From positions 244,873-308,872 of the forward strand of contig NZ_JABASZ010000025.1 of the NCBI RefSeq assembly GCF_012979275.1: a stretch of 64,000 nucleotides of DNA, given 5' to 3'. Positions within the stretch are counted from its first letter, which is position 1. Each line of letters opens with the position of its first letter. The position numbers were made by a program, and so were the translations under genes. The stretch is from Pseudopontixanthobacter vadosimaris. GTDB lineage: Bacteria; Pseudomonadota; Alphaproteobacteria; Sphingomonadales; Sphingomonadaceae. Below are positions 62,054 through 64,000 of this stretch, piece by piece. Below the pieces are notes generated by a model. It was not told where the DNA came from. It searched no databases and worked only from the letters and a program-made list of their open reading frames with translations.

Positions 62054-63073
62054 ATGATAACAATCGACGGCTCCGAAGGCGAAGGCGGCGGGCAGGTGCT
62101 GCGCAACGCCTGTGCGCTGTCGCTCGTCACAGGCGAGCCTTTCACCATCGAGAAGATCCGCGCGGGCCGCGACCAGCCCGGTTTGATGCGCCAGCACCTG
62201 ACCGCGATCGAGGCGGCCTGCGCCATTGGCGGGGTCGATTGCGAGGGGTTGCAGCTTGGCTCAAACCGCATCGTCTTCAAGCTGGGGGCGGTGACGCCGG
62301 GCGACTACCGCTTCGCCGTTGGCACCGCCGGTTCGACCGCGCTGGTCCTGCAGACGGTGCTTGTTCCGCTCGCGCTGGCGGACAAGCCGTCGCATCTGGT
62401 CATCGAGGGCGGCACGCACGCCAGCATGGCGCCGCCGTTCGACTTCATCACAAAGTGTTTCCTGCCCATCTTCGAGCGGATGGGCCCGCACGTCTCGGCC
62501 CGCATTAAGCGGTACGGTTTCTTCCCGCGTGGGGGCGGTCGGATTGAAATCGACATCGACCCTTCACCGCTTCGCAGGATCGAATGCGTCGAGCGCGGAG
62601 AATTGCGCGAGCGCTCTGGCATGGTAATCCATGCGTCGCTCGGCGATGGCAAGGTAGCGCAGCGCATCCGCAAATCTGCGCTGAAGGCGCTGCCCGAATG
62701 GGAGGAAGCGATGATCGCCATTCGCGATCTGCCCGCCGACCAGGGGCCAGGCGTGGCGCTAACGTTGGATGCGGCTTACGAGCACGCGACTGAAGTGGTG
62801 TCAGGGTTCGGCAAGCTTGGCTTGTCGGCGGAGCGGATCGGAACCACGGCCGGCAAGCGGATGGCCGGCTACGAGGCTTCCGGTGCTTTTGCCGGACCGT
62901 ATCTGCAGGACCAGCTGCTGCTGCCGATGGCGGTGGCCGGGGGCGGCGCCTTTACGAGCGTGAAGGTTAGCCAGCACACTCGCACCGCTGCGGATATCAT
63001 CGCCAAGTTTACCGGGCGCACCACGAGGTTCGAGGATGCCGGCCACAAAGGCACGCTCGTGTCGCTGGTGTAA
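62054..63073 (+). CDS. rtcA: RNA 3'-terminal phosphate cyclase
   Basis: 339 residues from ATG at 62054 after AGGAACGC. RtcA makes RNA 2',3'-cyclic phosphate ends from 3'-phosphate ends, with ATP. Motifs: DGSEGEGGGQVLRNACALS near the N terminus, AGRDQPGLMRQHL, GGTHASMAPPFDFI, FFPRGGGRIEI, and the nucleotidyl-acceptor His in VSQHTRTAADII (His308; E. coli His309). It follows rtcB with a 38-base gap, completing the repair operon. Confidence 0.97.
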   Translation: MITIDGSEGEGGGQVLRNACALSLVTGEPFTIEKIRAGRDQPGLMRQHLTAIEAACAIGGVDCEGLQLGSNRIVFKLGAVTPGDYRFAVGTAGSTALVLQTVLVPLALADKPSHLVIEGGTHASMAPPFDFITKCFLPIFERMGPHVSARIKRYGFFPRGGGRIEIDIDPSPLRRIECVERGELRERSGMVIHASLGDGKVAQRIRKSALKALPEWEEAMIAIRDLPADQGPGVALTLDAAYEHATEVVSGFGKLGLSAERIGTTAGKRMAGYEASGAFAGPYLQDQLLLPMAVAGGGAFTSVKVSQHTRTAADIIAKFTGRTTRFEDAGHKGTLVSLV

Positions 63074-63089
63074 GCCCTCAGGAGCCGAG

Positions 63090-63746
63090 CTAGTCGGTTT
63101 CGTATCCTCGTGCGCTGAGAAACCAGTCCAGTTCGAGCTTGCCGTTACGCATATAGGGCTGGAAGTGCTTACGGATTTTGCGCTGAGCCCGGCGTTTTAC
63201 AGTCTGGAACTGTTTCTGAGACAAGCCGAGACGTGTTTGAGCCTTCTGTCCGCGATATCCGTCGCAGGTCACGTCGATAAACTGCCCAACTTCATTGTCA
63301 TTGCCCGCGATTGCTGCGAGTCCGTAGAGAACGACCCGGTTGGCCCACGATCGTTGAGCCTCTTCGTTGGGGCTTAAAACCCTGCTGAAGAGCGCATACT
63401 CCTCCTTGTTGGGCTCACTTGGCGATGTGTAATTAGTTCGCCGGTCTCGCCACATCGTCCATGCGATTGATCGCATGCAGTTCATCAGGCGAACCCGTGC
63501 AGAGCACGGCGGTGGATACGACAAGGCTCGACAACATGCGGCCTGCAGGAGGTCGCTTGCCTCGACCCCATACTCAGAAGCGAGATAGTTCGCTCGGCGT
63601 AGGACCGCGGGATTGCTTGACGCTGCCGCAACGGCTTCCGGCCACGTCGGCGGACCGAAGACCTTACACTTGAGCCTATTCGCAGCTTTGGCGGGAGCAG
63701 GACAACCTTTCGGCGCTGGCGCCGACCGGATTACAGATTTTTTCAT
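63090..63746 (-). CDS. sigma-factor-like or phage regulatory protein
   Basis: 218 residues. The central and C-terminal parts have the layout of an ECF-like sigma factor: a helical region with DLLQAACCRALS and MNCMRSIAWTMWRDRR (region 2-like), then RLGLSQKQFQTVKRRAQRKIRKHF (region 4-like helix-turn-helix). Similarity is weak, and no -10 binding residues can be fixed. The N terminus is basic and proline-rich. GAGG precedes ATG at 63746. It converges with rtcA, 16 bases away. Confidence 0.5.
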   Translation of the reverse strand: MKKSVIRSAPAPKGCPAPAKAANRLKCKVFGPPTWPEAVAAASSNPAVLRRANYLASEYGVEASDLLQAACCRALSYPPPCSARVRLMNCMRSIAWTMWRDRRTNYTSPSEPNKEEYALFSRVLSPNEEAQRSWANRVVLYGLAAIAGNDNEVGQFIDVTCDGYRGQKAQTRLGLSQKQFQTVKRRAQRKIRKHFQPYMRNGKLELDWFLSARGYETD

Positions 63747-63941
63747 GTAAGCCTCGCAGGGCGCGCGAGACCGACATGTATGGGTGTGGATGGAGTAGCT
63801 GTTCCATTACGACCTCGAACGCCCTTTCACGCAACTGCCTCAGCAGGAGCGTAGAGTTGCGCGGGACATAAATTAGGCTTCGTGGACAAAGCTTGACCTG
63901 AGACTCGACCGCTGATTCAAGGCTACCTTTTGGAGGCAGCA
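63747..63941. other. region between sigma-like gene and transposase start
   Basis: Holds an open frame on the minus strand without a clear start (AFEVVMEQLLHPHPYMSVSR) that runs into the following insertion sequence; it may be an interrupted gene. The left end of an IS element is probably within 63860-63940, but its terminal repeat cannot be confirmed in this window. Confidence 0.35.
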
Positions 63942-64000
63942 TTGGGTGAGCGGGTTGGTGTGTCGGGTGACGAGTGGGCTTTGATCGGCCCACTGCTACC
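63942..64000 (+). mobile_element. IS5-family transposase, first 19 codons (cut by window end)
   Basis: TTG at 63942 opens LGERVGVSGDEWALIGPLL, the N-terminal motif of IS5-type transposases (SDDEWALIGPLLP). The gene continues past the window. GGAGG lies 8 bases upstream. Confidence 0.65.

Noticed and set aside
63676..63890. Minus-strand frame with AFEVVMEQLLHPHPYMSVSR
   Set aside because: It has protein-like character but no clear start, overlaps the first codons of the sigma-like gene and may be interrupted by the IS; not called as a gene.
1..64000. CRISPR arrays
   Set aside because: No regularly spaced direct repeats with unique spacers were seen; the only tandem repeat is the 13-bp triplet near 35.9 kb.

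Overview
The window looks like a chromosomal segment of a GC-rich alphaproteobacterium, most likely Sphingomonadales (Erythrobacteraceae-like). The evidence is the gene set and promoter style: several TonB-dependent receptors, a MarC/FolD/YggT housekeeping run, GGAAC-N16/17-GTT promoters of the alphaproteobacterial general stress sigma factor EcfG, and a split nrdA/nrdB pair. This is inference from gene content; no 16S gene is present.

Layout. 1-16.7 kb is mostly core: the end of nadB, an alpha/beta hydrolase, class I ribonucleotide reductase (nrdA and nrdB separated by small membrane and stress genes), argB, yggT-folD, a marC-type gene, a LON-domain protein, a thioredoxin/TPR co-chaperone and tRNA-Gly(GCC). 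Between nrdB and a thermonuclease-like gene sits a compact restriction-modification pair (MT-A70 methylase and BglII-like endonuclease). Five EcfG-type promoters in the first 32 kb precede small stress-type genes. 16.8-42.6 kb carries a zinc-type TonB receptor, dcd, putA, glpD, glutathione-dependent formaldehyde dehydrogenase, a MASE1-PAS-GGDEF protein, an MFS transporter, a pyruvyltransferase/FrhB-like pair, a GDSL autotransporter, a siderophore receptor with a ferric-reductase-like membrane protein, and an AI-2E-type permease gene broken by an in-frame amber codon.

43.0-51.3 kb is an accessory island: a tyrosine integrase, then on the minus strand a winged-helix-like gene, an ApeA-like HEPN ribonuclease, a SIR2-APAZ protein and a short prokaryotic Argonaute. 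The last two are a SPARSA-type NAD-depleting defence system. A DUF4145 protein follows. 51.6-57.7 kb is an iron operon (PepSY membrane protein, DUF2271, DUF4198, ApbE flavin transferase, PiuC-type oxygenase, TonB receptor) with Fur-like sites at both ends of the operon. It lies between two direct copies of a short repeated element. Between its promoter end and the next genes are an orphan cobalamin riboswitch and a thioesterase pseudogene.

58.9-63.1 kb is the RNA-repair locus: RtcR (sigma-54 activator with a CARF-type sensor) divergent from rtcB-rtcA, with a clear -24/-12 promoter. The window ends with a sigma-factor-like gene and the first codons of an IS5-type transposase. The right third therefore combines abortive-infection defence, RNA repair, iron acquisition and mobile-element remnants.
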